From the NCBI GenBank assembly GCA_002309695.1, contig DBXV01000013.1:17899-37455 (forward strand): DNA of 19,557 nt, given 5' to 3'. Position numbers and translations under genes: made by a program. Below, piece by piece: positions 6,732-14,386 of the stretch. The notes beneath the pieces were generated by a model. That model made no database searches. It had not been told where the DNA came from and saw only the letters and a program-made list of their open reading frames with translations. Within the stretch, counting starts at the first letter, position 1; every line of letters starts with the position of its first letter. This stretch comes from Myxococcales bacterium UBA1203 (GTDB lineage Bacteria > Myxococcota > Myxococcia > Myxococcales > UBA5297).

Positions 6732-7379
6732 TCAATAGTAATTCGTCGGCAGACTCTTTCCCTGAATGGTGCAAATGAGACCATTCACCCAGTCGCATCG
6801 CTGCTCACTCCAGTCCGTGACAATAAATATATCTTCCGACCTCATTTTTGCGTCCGATTTCTCCTGTGAAGGAAGAATGACGAAGTGGTAATAGACGCTG
6901 GTGGCGCCATTTCTCGTCCTGTGCTCTATTTGTCGGACATACGACGAGGCCTTGTCGCGCAAAAATTCCCGGTGTTTTCCTTCCCCAAAGGGCGTTTTTT
7001 CAAAAATAGAAAAATTGCCCGTCAGCGCATCAATCCGAATGATTGTTTTTCCCAGGGCCATTTTGAAAGACATATAAATAAGCATCACTCCGAGAAGAAG
7101 AAACAGCAGCCCCAGACCGCCCATGATGACGAAGAGCATCATGTCCTCCCCCAGACCGCAGGGCTGGCAGCCTCCGTCGCCGCAGCATTGGTGATTTTGG
7201 GCGGCGCCATACGTCAGAATTTCCACGACCGCGCCTATTGCTCCGGTAACGAGGGCAAAAATCGCAAACACAAATGCCTTGAATATGCTTCCATTGATAA
7301 TGACATCTGTATGGCCGCCTTCGCGGACGACCTGAATGCCCTTGGGCGCACATTCCAGATACGATTCATAGCTCGACAT
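6732..7379 (-). CDS. Hypothetical two-helix membrane protein with Cys-rich loop
   Basis: 215 residues, no recognised family. Residues 1-30 are soluble. Helix 1 spans about 32-57, helix 2 about 80-105. The short loop between them (58-79) holds Cys65, Cys66, Cys71 and Cys74. Residues 110-215 form a soluble domain of beta-strand-like segments (TIIRIDALTGNFSIFEK, SVYYHFVILPS, DIFIVTDW) that could be a bacterial PH-like domain, a guess from pattern only. With both tails in the cytoplasm the Cys loop would face the periplasm. The ATG at 7379 has AGGTGA 7 nt upstream. It is the first gene of the AT-rich three-gene run; a TATACT lies at 7396-7401, but too close to the start to call a promoter. Confidence 0.65.
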   Translation of the reverse strand: MSSYESYLECAPKGIQVVREGGHTDVIINGSIFKAFVFAIFALVTGAIGAVVEILTYGAAQNHQCCGDGGCQPCGLGEDMMLFVIMGGLGLLFLLLGVMLIYMSFKMALGKTIIRIDALTGNFSIFEKTPFGEGKHREFLRDKASSYVRQIEHRTRNGATSVYYHFVILPSQEKSDAKMRSEDIFIVTDWSEQRCDWVNGLICTIQGKSLPTNYY

Positions 7380-7456
7380 GATATTTCACCTTTCCAGTAT
7401 ATTTTGGCTTGCAGCAAAACAATTGATATAAATAAGCAGGTGGGCCGCTAATATAT

Positions 7457-7497
7457 AAAAAAATCCCCCTCTCTGTGCGGAAAGGGGGATTTTTTAT
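7457..7497 (-). terminator. Terminator after preA, symmetrical
   Basis: AATCCCCCT / AGGGGGATT arms (within 7462-7470 and 7483-7491) enclose a 12-nt loop. A-runs on one side and T-runs on the other make it usable from both strands. It lies 34 nt after the preA stop, ends the preT-preA transcript and insulates the AT-rich cassette downstream. Confidence 0.88.
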
Positions 7498-7530
7498 TTA
7501 GTATGAAACAGATGCACACCGACGAATCAA

Positions 7531-8787
7531 TTACCTGTCGTAGCTGTGCTTGATGGCCACGTCATGCGGCGTGCGGCCCGGCTTCCACTTGAGCTCTCCC
7601 GGCGTAATGCAGCCAAGAACCGGGCAGACGTTCAGGCACAGGTGGCAGCCGACACACTTGTCGGTAATGATGGGCTTGCGTGTGTCCTTCTCAATATCAA
7701 TCGCCTGATGACCGCCGTCGAAGCAGCTGATGGCGCACCGTCCGCAGCGGACGCACTTCGTGTCGTCAATCCTGGGGATAATCTGGAAATCGCGGTCCAG
7801 ATTTTCGCAGGGGATGATGTTGGGGAGGGCTTTGCCGATGAAGTCGCGCAGCGACTTATAGCCGCGCTCCTGCATGAAGATGCCGAGGCCGTCCTTCATG
7901 TCTTCGACGATGCGGTAGCCGTACTGCATGACGCTGGTCGTGACCTGGAGGTTTTCGGCGCCGAGCAGCAGGAACTCCACCGCGTCCATCCACGTCTCGA
8001 TGCCGCCGATGCCGCTGATGGGGATTTTCGCGAGCTCTTTGTCCTGCTTCAGCTGAGTGATGAAGCGGAGCGCGATGGGCTTCACCGCCGCGCCGGAATA
8101 GCCGGAGATGGAGCTCTTGCCGTTGACCACCGGCATGCCCGTCATGTTCTCCAGATCGATATTGCAGATGGATTTGATGGTGTTGATGGCGCTGATGGCG
8201 TCCGCGCCGCCCTTCACCGCCGCTCTGGAAGGAACCTCCATGTGGCTGATGTTGGGCGTCATCTTGGCAATCACGGGCAGGTGCGTGCTGTTCTTCACGG
8301 CGCGCGTGTACTTCTCGACGAGTTCCGGCGTCTGGCCCACGTCCGAACCCATGGCGTGGCTGGTCATCTGCGGGCACGAGAAGTTCAGCTCCAGCATGTC
8401 GGCACCGGCCTTGGTCATTTCACGGGCGAGGAGCGACCACTCTTCTTCATTGGCACCCATGATGGAGACGCCCATGACCTTGGTCGGGTAGTCGTGCTTC
8501 AGGCGCCGGATGATTTCCGCGTTCTCCTGCCAGCAGTGCTCGGAAATCTGCTCCATGTTCTTGAAGCCGACGAAGCCGCAGTCCTCCTTGCGCACGTTGT
8601 CGAAGCGGGGGCTGCACTCGTTCATGCCGTTGATGCCGACGGTCTTGTAGAAGACGCCGCCCCAGCCCAGGTCGAAGCACTTCGCGATCATCTCGTAGTT
8701 GTGACAGACGGGGGAGGACGACAGGAAAAAGGGGTTCTCGCAGTGGACGCCGAGAAAATCGATGGAAAGGTCAGCCTTGTGAGTCAT
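7531..8787 (-). CDS. preA: NAD-dependent dihydropyrimidine dehydrogenase subunit PreA
   Basis: 418 residues. This is the FMN and iron-sulfur subunit that reduces uracil and thymine to their dihydro forms in the cytoplasm, with PreT as partner. Residues 5-320 form a dihydroorotate-dehydrogenase-like barrel with NPFFLSSSP near the start, the active-site segment ELNFSCPQM (Cys138), AKMTPN (174-179), and the phosphate-binding GIGGIETW (259-266) of the FMN site. The C-terminus has two 4Fe-4S ferredoxin motifs: C345/C348/C351/C355 and C378/C381/C384/C388. All expected motifs are present and the length matches the E. coli protein. The ATG at 8787 has AAGGAG 8 nt upstream. It follows preT after 56 nt and is closed by the terminator at 7457-7497. 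Confidence 0.96.
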   Translation of the reverse strand: MTHKADLSIDFLGVHCENPFFLSSSPVCHNYEMIAKCFDLGWGGVFYKTVGINGMNECSPRFDNVRKEDCGFVGFKNMEQISEHCWQENAEIIRRLKHDYPTKVMGVSIMGANEEEWSLLAREMTKAGADMLELNFSCPQMTSHAMGSDVGQTPELVEKYTRAVKNSTHLPVIAKMTPNISHMEVPSRAAVKGGADAISAINTIKSICNIDLENMTGMPVVNGKSSISGYSGAAVKPIALRFITQLKQDKELAKIPISGIGGIETWMDAVEFLLLGAENLQVTTSVMQYGYRIVEDMKDGLGIFMQERGYKSLRDFIGKALPNIIPCENLDRDFQIIPRIDDTKCVRCGRCAISCFDGGHQAIDIEKDTRKPIITDKCVGCHLCLNVCPVLGCITPGELKWKPGRTPHDVAIKHSYDR

Positions 8788-8843
8788 TTCAAAACTCCTT
8801 CTTCATAAAAGTTGGATTGGCTCCGCACGAATGGCGACCGCCT

Positions 8844-10055
8844 TTAGATTTTCAGGGCCTCGGCGATGGCTTTGGCCATGCCTTTGCCGATGGACACCGC
8901 GGCCACGACGGTCTGACCGCCGTTCAGCAGGTCGCCGCCAATCCAGATTTTTCCGCCCATCTTCACGGCCTTGTAATCGTCGGTCGCCTTCTGACCGACG
9001 GCGAAGATGACGGTGTCCGCGGCGAGCTCCATGCTGGACGCACCGTCCATGGAGGCGAGCTTCACGCCCTTCACCGCGTCATCGCCCACAACTTCCAGCG
9101 GCTTGAAGGCGGGGATGATGGAGGCGCCCAGGTCAACAGCGTAGAAGAGCTCCTTCTGGCTGGCGGGCATGTTCTCGCGCGTCTCGATGAAGGTGACGAA
9201 GACATCCTTCGAGCCCAGCTGCAGCGCGGTGGAGGCGCAGTCCATGGCCACGTCGCCGCCGCCCACGATGACCACCTTGCCCAGGCTGCCCTGCGCGATT
9301 TTGCCGGTGCGGGCGGCCCTCAGGAAGGGGAGCGCCGTGGTGACGCCCTTTTTGTCCGCGCCTTTCATGTTGGGAATCATCTTCGAGGCGGAGAGGCCAA
9401 CACCCACGTAAACGGCGTCGTTTTCAGCGGCGAGCTTCGCCAGTTCCTCGGCGCTCACCCGGTGATTCATCACGAATTTGACGCCCAGCCCCTCAACGGC
9501 GGCGATGTCCTGATCGATGGTCTCGTCGGAGAGGCGCGAAGGAGTGATGCCGTAGCGGAGCACACCGCCCGCCTTCTCATTCTCGTCATAAATCGTCACG
9601 TCCACGCCCTTCTTCGCGAGCTCGGAGGCGACGGCCAGAGACGAGGGCCCGGCGCCGATGCAGGCGACCTTTTTGCCGCAGGGCGCACCCTTCTCGAGAA
9701 TCTTCATGCCGAAGAGCTTTTCCTGCTCCATGGCGAAGGCCTGCAGACGGCCAATCTGGATGGGCTTGTCGATGCCGCAGCGGCTGCACGCCTTTTCGCA
9801 GAGCCGCTCCCGGGGGCAGATTTCCGCGCAGCAGGCGCCGAGAATGTTGTTCTCGCGGATGGTCATGGCGGCGCCCTTGAAATTGCGGAAGCGGATGGAG
9901 CGGATGAATTTGCCGGGATCGGTTCCGGCGGGGCAGTCGCGGGAGCAGGGAGCGTCGTCGCACAGGAGGCAGCGCGAGGCTTCCTCCATGGCGAGGCGGA
10001 TATTCAGGGCCGGCTCGGCTTTTTCACCGTAGGGCAGCTGTCGTGTCTTGGGCAT
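8844..10055 (-). CDS. preT: NAD-dependent dihydropyrimidine dehydrogenase subunit PreT
   Basis: 403 residues, close to the E. coli length of about 412. PreT is the flavoprotein subunit that takes electrons from NADH and passes them through iron-sulfur clusters to PreA. The N-terminal Dpd-type helical domain carries two cysteine groups (C29, C32, C37, C41 and C76, C80, C86, C90). The FAD-binding motif is ACIGAGPSS (131-139), with the matching acidic end DENEKAGG (157-164). The NAD(P) motif is VVIVGGGDVAMD (261-272), and AVGQ (352-355) is the typical late FAD contact. The ATG at 10055 has GAGGAG 8 nt upstream; a GTG at 10061 is too close to that site. It is the first gene of preT-preA and probably controlled by the palindrome at 10151-10178. 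Confidence 0.95.
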   Translation of the reverse strand: MPKTRQLPYGEKAEPALNIRLAMEEASRCLLCDDAPCSRDCPAGTDPGKFIRSIRFRNFKGAAMTIRENNILGACCAEICPRERLCEKACSRCGIDKPIQIGRLQAFAMEQEKLFGMKILEKGAPCGKKVACIGAGPSSLAVASELAKKGVDVTIYDENEKAGGVLRYGITPSRLSDETIDQDIAAVEGLGVKFVMNHRVSAEELAKLAAENDAVYVGVGLSASKMIPNMKGADKKGVTTALPFLRAARTGKIAQGSLGKVVIVGGGDVAMDCASTALQLGSKDVFVTFIETRENMPASQKELFYAVDLGASIIPAFKPLEVVGDDAVKGVKLASMDGASSMELAADTVIFAVGQKATDDYKAVKMGGKIWIGGDLLNGGQTVVAAVSIGKGMAKAIAEALKI

Positions 10056-10144
10056 GGGCACTTCTCCTCTGTGAATAGAAAAAATCCGGGGCGGACATCG
10101 TCCCGGACGGGGGTGGCTGGTGAAACCGTATGAAGCGGGGAGAT

Positions 10145-10178
10145 TGTCAATTCGATATTACATTGATGCAATATCGAA
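10145..10178 (-). promoter_or_regulatory. Near-perfect 28-bp palindrome abutting a TTGACA box, upstream of preT
   Basis: Arms TTCGATATT (10151-10159) and AATATCGAA (10170-10178) are perfectly complementary. The ten bases between them continue the symmetry except for one pair and the centre, so 13 of 14 half-site pairs less one match by my reading. On the minus strand TTGACA (10150-10145) begins directly beside it, 90 nt before the preT start, and would be the -35 box. No good -10 lies 17 nt further on (GGTTTC), which fits a promoter needing an activator, or a repressor site overlapping the -35. No T-run follows, so it is not the GAF gene's terminator. Confidence 0.6.
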
Positions 10179-10226
10179 ACTTGGGGGGAACAGCAGTTGG
10201 CGCAGCAAAAGGAGCTTTCGGGGGAA

Positions 10227-11192
10227 TCACTGCGCTTGGGCGCTCTGCCGCTGGGAAAAGAGCTGGGCATTGAGCACCGCCAGCGCCGCCTGGGCCCCCA
10301 TGAGCTGCAGAAGGACGATGTCGTTGTCCGAAAAGGCGTCCTTCCTGAGCCGCGTAAAATTGAGAGTCCCGACAAACTGACCGCGGCAGATCATCGGCAC
10401 GCAGAGCAGCGATGAATCGGTGTCCGGGTCGTCCGGTCCGCGAATGTAGCGGGCGTCATTGCGGACATCGGGAATGTAAACGGGCTCGCGGGTCTGGGCG
10501 GCGATGCCGCTGATGCCCTCGCCCATGCGCAGTTTGAACGATGTGAGCTTGTCCGCGTGAAGTCCGTAGCTGCCCGCCACCGTCAGCGTTTCCTCATTTT
10601 CCAGCAGCATCACGGTGAACTGGTCGGCGCCCATGGCTGTGCCCACGATTTCCGTGATGGAGCGAAGAATCTCCGGCAGCTCCAGGGTCGAGCCCAGCTG
10701 CCGCGAAACGTCCAGAAGCATGGACATTTCACGCACCCGCTGTTCGAGCCGCGCGTTGGCCTCTTCGATTTCGTGGTTGCGCCTTTCGAGCTCGGCCTTG
10801 AGCGCCAGTTCGCCCTCCATCTGCCTGACCTGCATGTCCGTCTCGATGGCGGCCACCTGCATGGTGGTGATTTCCGAGAGCGCCACATTGAAGGCGTCCG
10901 ACAGCGCCGCCAGCTCTTCGGGCTGGTCCTTGTTCGAAGCGCGCAGCAGGAAGGAATCCTTGGCGGCTTTCTGAATCTGCGCGGTCAGGGCCGCCAGCGG
11001 CAAGCAGACGAAGTGGCGCAGGGCGGCCATGGTTCCGGCGGCGGCGGACACCAGCGCCGCGACAGCAAGAATGATCAGCTCCTTCATCCCGTGAGGCAGG
11101 CCGAGAAATTCAAAAACGGCGATGCAGATGGCCAGAACCAGGGCCAGGGGGAGGCAGACGAAGGGGACGATGCGGGCATTGAGGGAAGACAT
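10227..11192 (-). CDS. Membrane-anchored sensor with HAMP-like segment, coiled coil and GAF domain, no output domain
   Basis: 321 residues. Two hydrophobic helices (about 8-31 and 37-58) anchor it in the inner membrane with almost no periplasmic loop. Residues 60-115 look like a HAMP-type linker (LAALTAQIQKAAK ... ELAALSDAFN). Residues 115-155 are a heptad-like coiled coil (ELERRNHEIEEANARLEQ). Residues 160-312 are a GAF domain: LLDVSRQLGSTLEL, GEGISGIAAQTREPVYIPDV (225-243), LLCVPM (262-267), FVGTLNF. GAF domains bind small ligands or mediate dimer contacts. No kinase, GGDEF, EAL, HTH or phosphatase domain follows, so it must act through a partner. The ATG at 11192 has GGAG 11 nt upstream, rather far. 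It has its own promoter at 11325-11353 and no obvious terminator before preT. Confidence 0.82.
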   Translation of the reverse strand: MSSLNARIVPFVCLPLALVLAICIAVFEFLGLPHGMKELIILAVAALVSAAAGTMAALRHFVCLPLAALTAQIQKAAKDSFLLRASNKDQPEELAALSDAFNVALSEITTMQVAAIETDMQVRQMEGELALKAELERRNHEIEEANARLEQRVREMSMLLDVSRQLGSTLELPEILRSITEIVGTAMGADQFTVMLLENEETLTVAGSYGLHADKLTSFKLRMGEGISGIAAQTREPVYIPDVRNDARYIRGPDDPDTDSSLLCVPMICRGQFVGTLNFTRLRKDAFSDNDIVLLQLMGAQAALAVLNAQLFSQRQSAQAQ

Positions 11193-11324
11193 GTGACATC
11201 AGACTCCGGGAAGCGGATCGGCGTGGCCGGGGCAGTCTTTCCGTCGCTGGCCCACCGGCTTTTCTTTCGCGTCAGGGCACATCGGAGAGCTGTGTTCCTG
11301 TGTCCCGGCGAAAAAAGGGCGCGG

Positions 11325-11353
11325 ATTTTGGGGGGAGTCCCCGGGAGTGTCAA
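11325..11353 (-). promoter_or_regulatory. Predicted sigma-70-type promoter of the GAF sensor gene
   Basis: On the minus strand TTGACA (11353-11348) is followed after exactly 17 nt by CAAAAT (11330-11325; four of six matches to TATAAT). The spacer contains a short GGGGACTCCCC palindrome. Transcription would start near 11318, giving a leader of about 125 nt. The rest of the 305-nt gap (11193-11497) holds only the terminator at 11413-11459; I see nothing else in it. Confidence 0.55.
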
Positions 11354-11412
11354 CGAACGCACAGCAGCGGCGCAGAGCAGAAAGAAAAGAGAGGGGCAGG
11401 GGTGCAAAGGAC

Positions 11413-11459
11413 AAAAAAAAGCGCCGCTCCATCGTGTGACGGAAAGCGGCGCTCTTTTT
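11413..11459 (-). terminator. Bidirectional rho-independent terminator
   Basis: AGCGCCGCT (11420-11428) pairs with AGCGGCGCT (11445-11453) over a 16-nt loop, with eight A's on the left and five T's on the right of the plus strand. It closes the minus-strand lipoprotein gene whose stop is at 11498. Confidence 0.88.
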
Positions 11460-11497
11460 CTGCTGACTGATGTGGATCCCGGGAATTCAGCGTCCGG

Positions 11498-12556
11498 CTA
11501 TTCGGTTGTGAACACGCATTTCTCCAAGTCGTAGTCCCGCGTGTCCATGTTGTAGTCGTCGAGGGTGCAGTTCCATTTCTGCTTGGGGGCGCCGATGCCG
11601 ATGCACGAATAGGGATCGTCAAAGTGGTCGGCGTAGTTGTGGCAGATCCACTCATCTTCGGGGATCTGACGGCACATGGAGATGGGCTGTCCGTCGTCCC
11701 GTCGTCCCGCCAGGAGCTTGAAGAGCGCGTCGGCCTTTTCGCTGTTGCACATCATGCAGTCATTCAGCTCGCCGCTGGCAGTGTGGTAGTTCGCCTCGGC
11801 CAGCTTGGCGCAGCGTCCCAGGCAGGCGTTGTAGGTGTACATCGCATTGTAATACCAAATCATGGCGCAGTTATCGGTGAGGCCGAATTCCTTAATGCAG
11901 TTGTAAACGGCCTCCTTGCCGTCGGTCAGCGATTTGATGGCGCACTGACGGACCCGATAGGCCCGGTCAGGAATCCGCAGCAGCTTGGCCAGGTCGCTGA
12001 GCGAGGAGCAGTGCCCGCAGATGCCCAGATTCGTGACGCGCGCTCCAGCCGCCTCTGCCGACGCTTTGCTGGCGTAGGTTTCCAGCGAATAAATGATGGC
12101 GTTGGGATTGGCGGCGTTGACGATTTTGAGGCCGCAGACGGTGGACTCAGAGGGGAAGGTGTAGAGGTCCGGATGGTCCCACGGGTTGTCGTCCAGGTCG
12201 GTGGGCAGGTAGGGCAGCTTCGCCTTGTGAGGGGATGTCTCGGACAGGACCATGGTCTCCAGGCGGTCAATCTGCGCCGGCGTGTAGAGACCGGTGAAGT
12301 AGCGGGTGGAGGCGCCCGTCCCGGAGCTCACCTCAGGCTTGCACTGCTCGTAAGTCAGGCCGGTCATGGGCGCGGGAATGCCAAACTGAACGGACGTCGT
12401 TGTCGGCGTCGTGGGACAGGCCGCCGTGCCCGCGTCTTCGGGGGAATAGGGCGGACCGTCGTAGTAGCACTCCTTCTGAGCGCCGCAGGACGCGGCCGCG
12501 AGGACACAGGGAAAGAGGAGCGCAGCAAAACCGTTTTTCAGCAAACGAGCATTCAT
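11498..12556 (-). CDS. Cysteine-rich lipoprotein of unknown function
   Basis: 352 residues. The N-terminus is a lipoprotein signal with lipobox AASC (Cys24). The mature protein carries 18 further cysteines spread through the chain, including CGHC (with SSLSDLAKLL directly after), CLGRC and CMMC, consistent with many disulfides in the periplasm or on the cell surface. After the signal comes a Thr/Pro-rich stretch, then a compact domain with several Trp/Tyr segments (AMIWYYNAMYTYN). The motif string CGHCSSLSDLA, a later Cys pair and the AMIWYYN segment remind me of an uncharacterised secreted family seen in eukaryotic algae and oomycetes, but I cannot confirm this. The ATG at 12556 starts the signal peptide; its ribosome-binding site (AAAGG, 13 nt) is weak. 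It is divergent from the diguanylate cyclase gene and ends at the terminator at 11413-11459. Confidence 0.75.
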   Translation of the reverse strand: MNARLLKNGFAALLFPCVLAAASCGAQKECYYDGPPYSPEDAGTAACPTTPTTTSVQFGIPAPMTGLTYEQCKPEVSSGTGASTRYFTGLYTPAQIDRLETMVLSETSPHKAKLPYLPTDLDDNPWDHPDLYTFPSESTVCGLKIVNAANPNAIIYSLETYASKASAEAAGARVTNLGICGHCSSLSDLAKLLRIPDRAYRVRQCAIKSLTDGKEAVYNCIKEFGLTDNCAMIWYYNAMYTYNACLGRCAKLAEANYHTASGELNDCMMCNSEKADALFKLLAGRRDDGQPISMCRQIPEDEWICHNYADHFDDPYSCIGIGAPKQKWNCTLDDYNMDTRDYDLEKCVFTTE

Positions 12557-12688
12557 GGAGTCTGACAGCCTTTCGGTTCCCGCCGCGGCACCTTTGAATC
12601 GGTGAATCAGGGCGCCTGCGGTTCCTGGAGTCCTGGAGGCCGGCCGCCTCCCGAGGAAGCGGCGCCCATTCGTCGAAAGCGCTATCCG

Positions 12689-12710
12689 TGTCAATCGGCC
12701 CGTGTTGACA
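12689..12710. promoter_or_regulatory. Back-to-back TTGACA boxes between the lipoprotein and diguanylate cyclase genes
   Basis: TGTCAA (12689-12694) and TTGACA (12705-12710) form an inverted repeat with a 10-nt spacer in the 286-nt divergent intergenic region. Each could be a -35 box for the gene on its side. On the plus strand TCGCAT lies 18 nt on, a weak -10. On the minus strand no good -10 is seen. The pair could equally be an operator shared by both genes. Confidence 0.4.
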
Positions 12711-12842
12711 GAGGCGCCGGGAGAGGTTTCGCATCCTTTGTTTTTGCCGTTTTTGCGGCGCCGCTTTTGGAGCAGCCGCGGGAGGCCGGCCCGCGGCAGG
12801 TTTTCGGGGGACTGCCAGGGCAGCCTGTAAGGAAGTCATCTC

Positions 12843-14375
12843 ATGGATTTGGACATATCGGCAGCGCAGCCTTTGGAGGACGCGGGGGACGGTGCGCAGG
12901 CGATTCGTGACGCCATCGGCCTGACCTCGGTCCCGCTGTATCTGCGGATGGTTTTTTCCAACCTGCCCGCGGATTTCACCCTTGAGGTTTCTTCCGAGGC
13001 TCTGGCCATGCCGCCGATGCCTCTGGCCGCGCGCCAGCTCATCAGGCTCCTGATGCTCCAGGAGCAGCGGAAGACGGCCGTTGTCTGCTCAGGTGATGCT
13101 GCCGGCCTGCCGCCTGTCCTGCGGGTGGTGCGCGGCGCGAAAATTTACGAGCCGTCTCTGGAAGAGCTTCACCAGGGTCTGTCCGACGTGGTCCGGCGCT
13201 TTCTCGAAGCCCTGCTCACGCTTTCCGAGTTCAGCTCGCTGACGGAGCGCTTTGCCCTCCAGTGCTCCATGCTGGCGACACTGCGTTCGCTGACCAGCTA
13301 CATGCTGGAATCCGACAATGTCGATCGGGCGCTCTACATCATGCTGTCGGGCATCACGGCCGGCTATGCCCTCGGGTTCAACCGGGCTGTCCTCTTTGCT
13401 TACGACGGACAGAAGGGAACGTTCCGGGGCGACAAGGCCATCGGCCCCGCCGACGGCGAGGAGGCGCACCGGGTCTGGGAGCAGCTGGAGCGCGAGGACA
13501 ACAGCCTGGAGGACCTGATTCGCAACATCGACGCGCGCAAGTTCGACACGGCGTTTCAGGCGCGGATTCAGCGGATTTCCTTCAGCAAGGATGACTCGCC
13601 GGAGCTCTTCGGCCGCCTGATGCAGTCCAGGGCGCCTTTTGTCGTTCAGGGCGGCGACCTGAGGCGGCTTCTGGGCAGCCGGCTCGAACTTGGTCAGGAG
13701 GTCATCGTGGCGCCGCTTCGCCCCCACGGCCGGCTGCTGGCCGCGGTGATGGCGGACAATCTCTATTCGGGCACGAAGTTCACGGCGGATCAGATTGATT
13801 ACTTCGGCCTGTTCACTGACCACACGGCGCTGGCCTGGGAAAATCTGGCGCTCCTCAAGCGCGTCGAGGCTCTGGCCCGGATGGACGCGCTGACGGGCGT
13901 TTTTTCCAGGCGCGAGCTTGAGACGCGGATGGCCTCGGAATTTTCCCGCTGCCGGCGGCATGGGCGTCCCTGCTCCATGCTGATCATCGACATCGACCAC
14001 TTCAAAGAGGTCAACGATTCGCGCGGGCACGCGGCGGGCGACGAGCTCCTCCGGCAGCTGGGTGCCATGCTTCGGGCTGAGGTGCGGGCGGATGACGTGG
14101 CAGGCAGGTTCGGCGGCGATGAATTTGTCGTGGTCCTGCCGGAGATTGATGCCGAGGGCGCCAGTACTCTGGCCCGGCGTCTGGGAATGAAGGCCCGTTC
14201 GATGGGCATTTCCCTGAGCATCGGGGGCGCATCCTGGCCTTCGCCCGAGATTGACGACCCCGACGGGCTCTTCACCCGCGCGGACAGCGAGCTCTACGAA
14301 GTCAAGCGCCAAGGACGGATGGGGTTCGCCTTCGCCGGACTTCCCCGGGAGTGCTTTGGCGATTTCGACGGGTGA
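12843..14375 (+). CDS. GAF-GGDEF diguanylate cyclase
   Basis: 510 residues, soluble. Residues 1-125 are an unrecognised N-terminal region. Residues 130-335 look like a GAF domain (TLRSLTSYMLESDNVDRALYIML, then VIVAPLRPHGRLLAAVMADN and a closing helix). Residues 340-500 are a GGDEF domain: ARMDALTGVFSRREL, metal- and substrate-binding IDIDHFKEVNDSRGHAAGD (382-400), and the active-site GGDEF at 424-428. The allosteric inhibition site RADD (415-418) sits five residues before it, as in product-inhibited cyclases. The enzyme should make cyclic di-GMP from two GTP, with the GAF domain sensing an unknown signal. The ATG at 12843 has AAGGA 9 nt upstream. It is convergent with the M6 protease gene, with 11 nt between the stop codons. 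Confidence 0.93.
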   Translation: MDLDISAAQPLEDAGDGAQAIRDAIGLTSVPLYLRMVFSNLPADFTLEVSSEALAMPPMPLAARQLIRLLMLQEQRKTAVVCSGDAAGLPPVLRVVRGAKIYEPSLEELHQGLSDVVRRFLEALLTLSEFSSLTERFALQCSMLATLRSLTSYMLESDNVDRALYIMLSGITAGYALGFNRAVLFAYDGQKGTFRGDKAIGPADGEEAHRVWEQLEREDNSLEDLIRNIDARKFDTAFQARIQRISFSKDDSPELFGRLMQSRAPFVVQGGDLRRLLGSRLELGQEVIVAPLRPHGRLLAAVMADNLYSGTKFTADQIDYFGLFTDHTALAWENLALLKRVEALARMDALTGVFSRRELETRMASEFSRCRRHGRPCSMLIIDIDHFKEVNDSRGHAAGDELLRQLGAMLRAEVRADDVAGRFGGDEFVVVLPEIDAEGASTLARRLGMKARSMGISLSIGGASWPSPEIDDPDGLFTRADSELYEVKRQGRMGFAFAGLPRECFGDFDG

Positions 14376-14386
14376 GAGGCCGTCCG

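Larger units (their letters stand above)
4740..7440. other. Low-GC accessory segment with three minus-strand genes
   Basis: Hand counts of 60-base lines gave about 43% GC (5041-5100) and 45% (6841-6900), against 68% in a line of the diguanylate cyclase gene (13861-13920). The segment holds three genes not usually found together and is bracketed by the terminators at 4703-4737 and 7457-7497. I see no integrase, transposase or flanking repeats, so transfer is inferred from composition only. Confidence 0.5.

Noticed and set aside
7546..10133. Long plus-strand frames (about 420 and 438 codons) opposite preA and preT, rich in Val, Asp, His and Ala
   Set aside because: They are mirror frames of two unmistakable enzymes with complete motifs on the minus strand.
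10151..10178. Palindrome read as a terminator of the GAF sensor gene
   Set aside because: The stem is AT-rich and no T-run follows on the minus strand; its position beside TTGACA fits an operator better.
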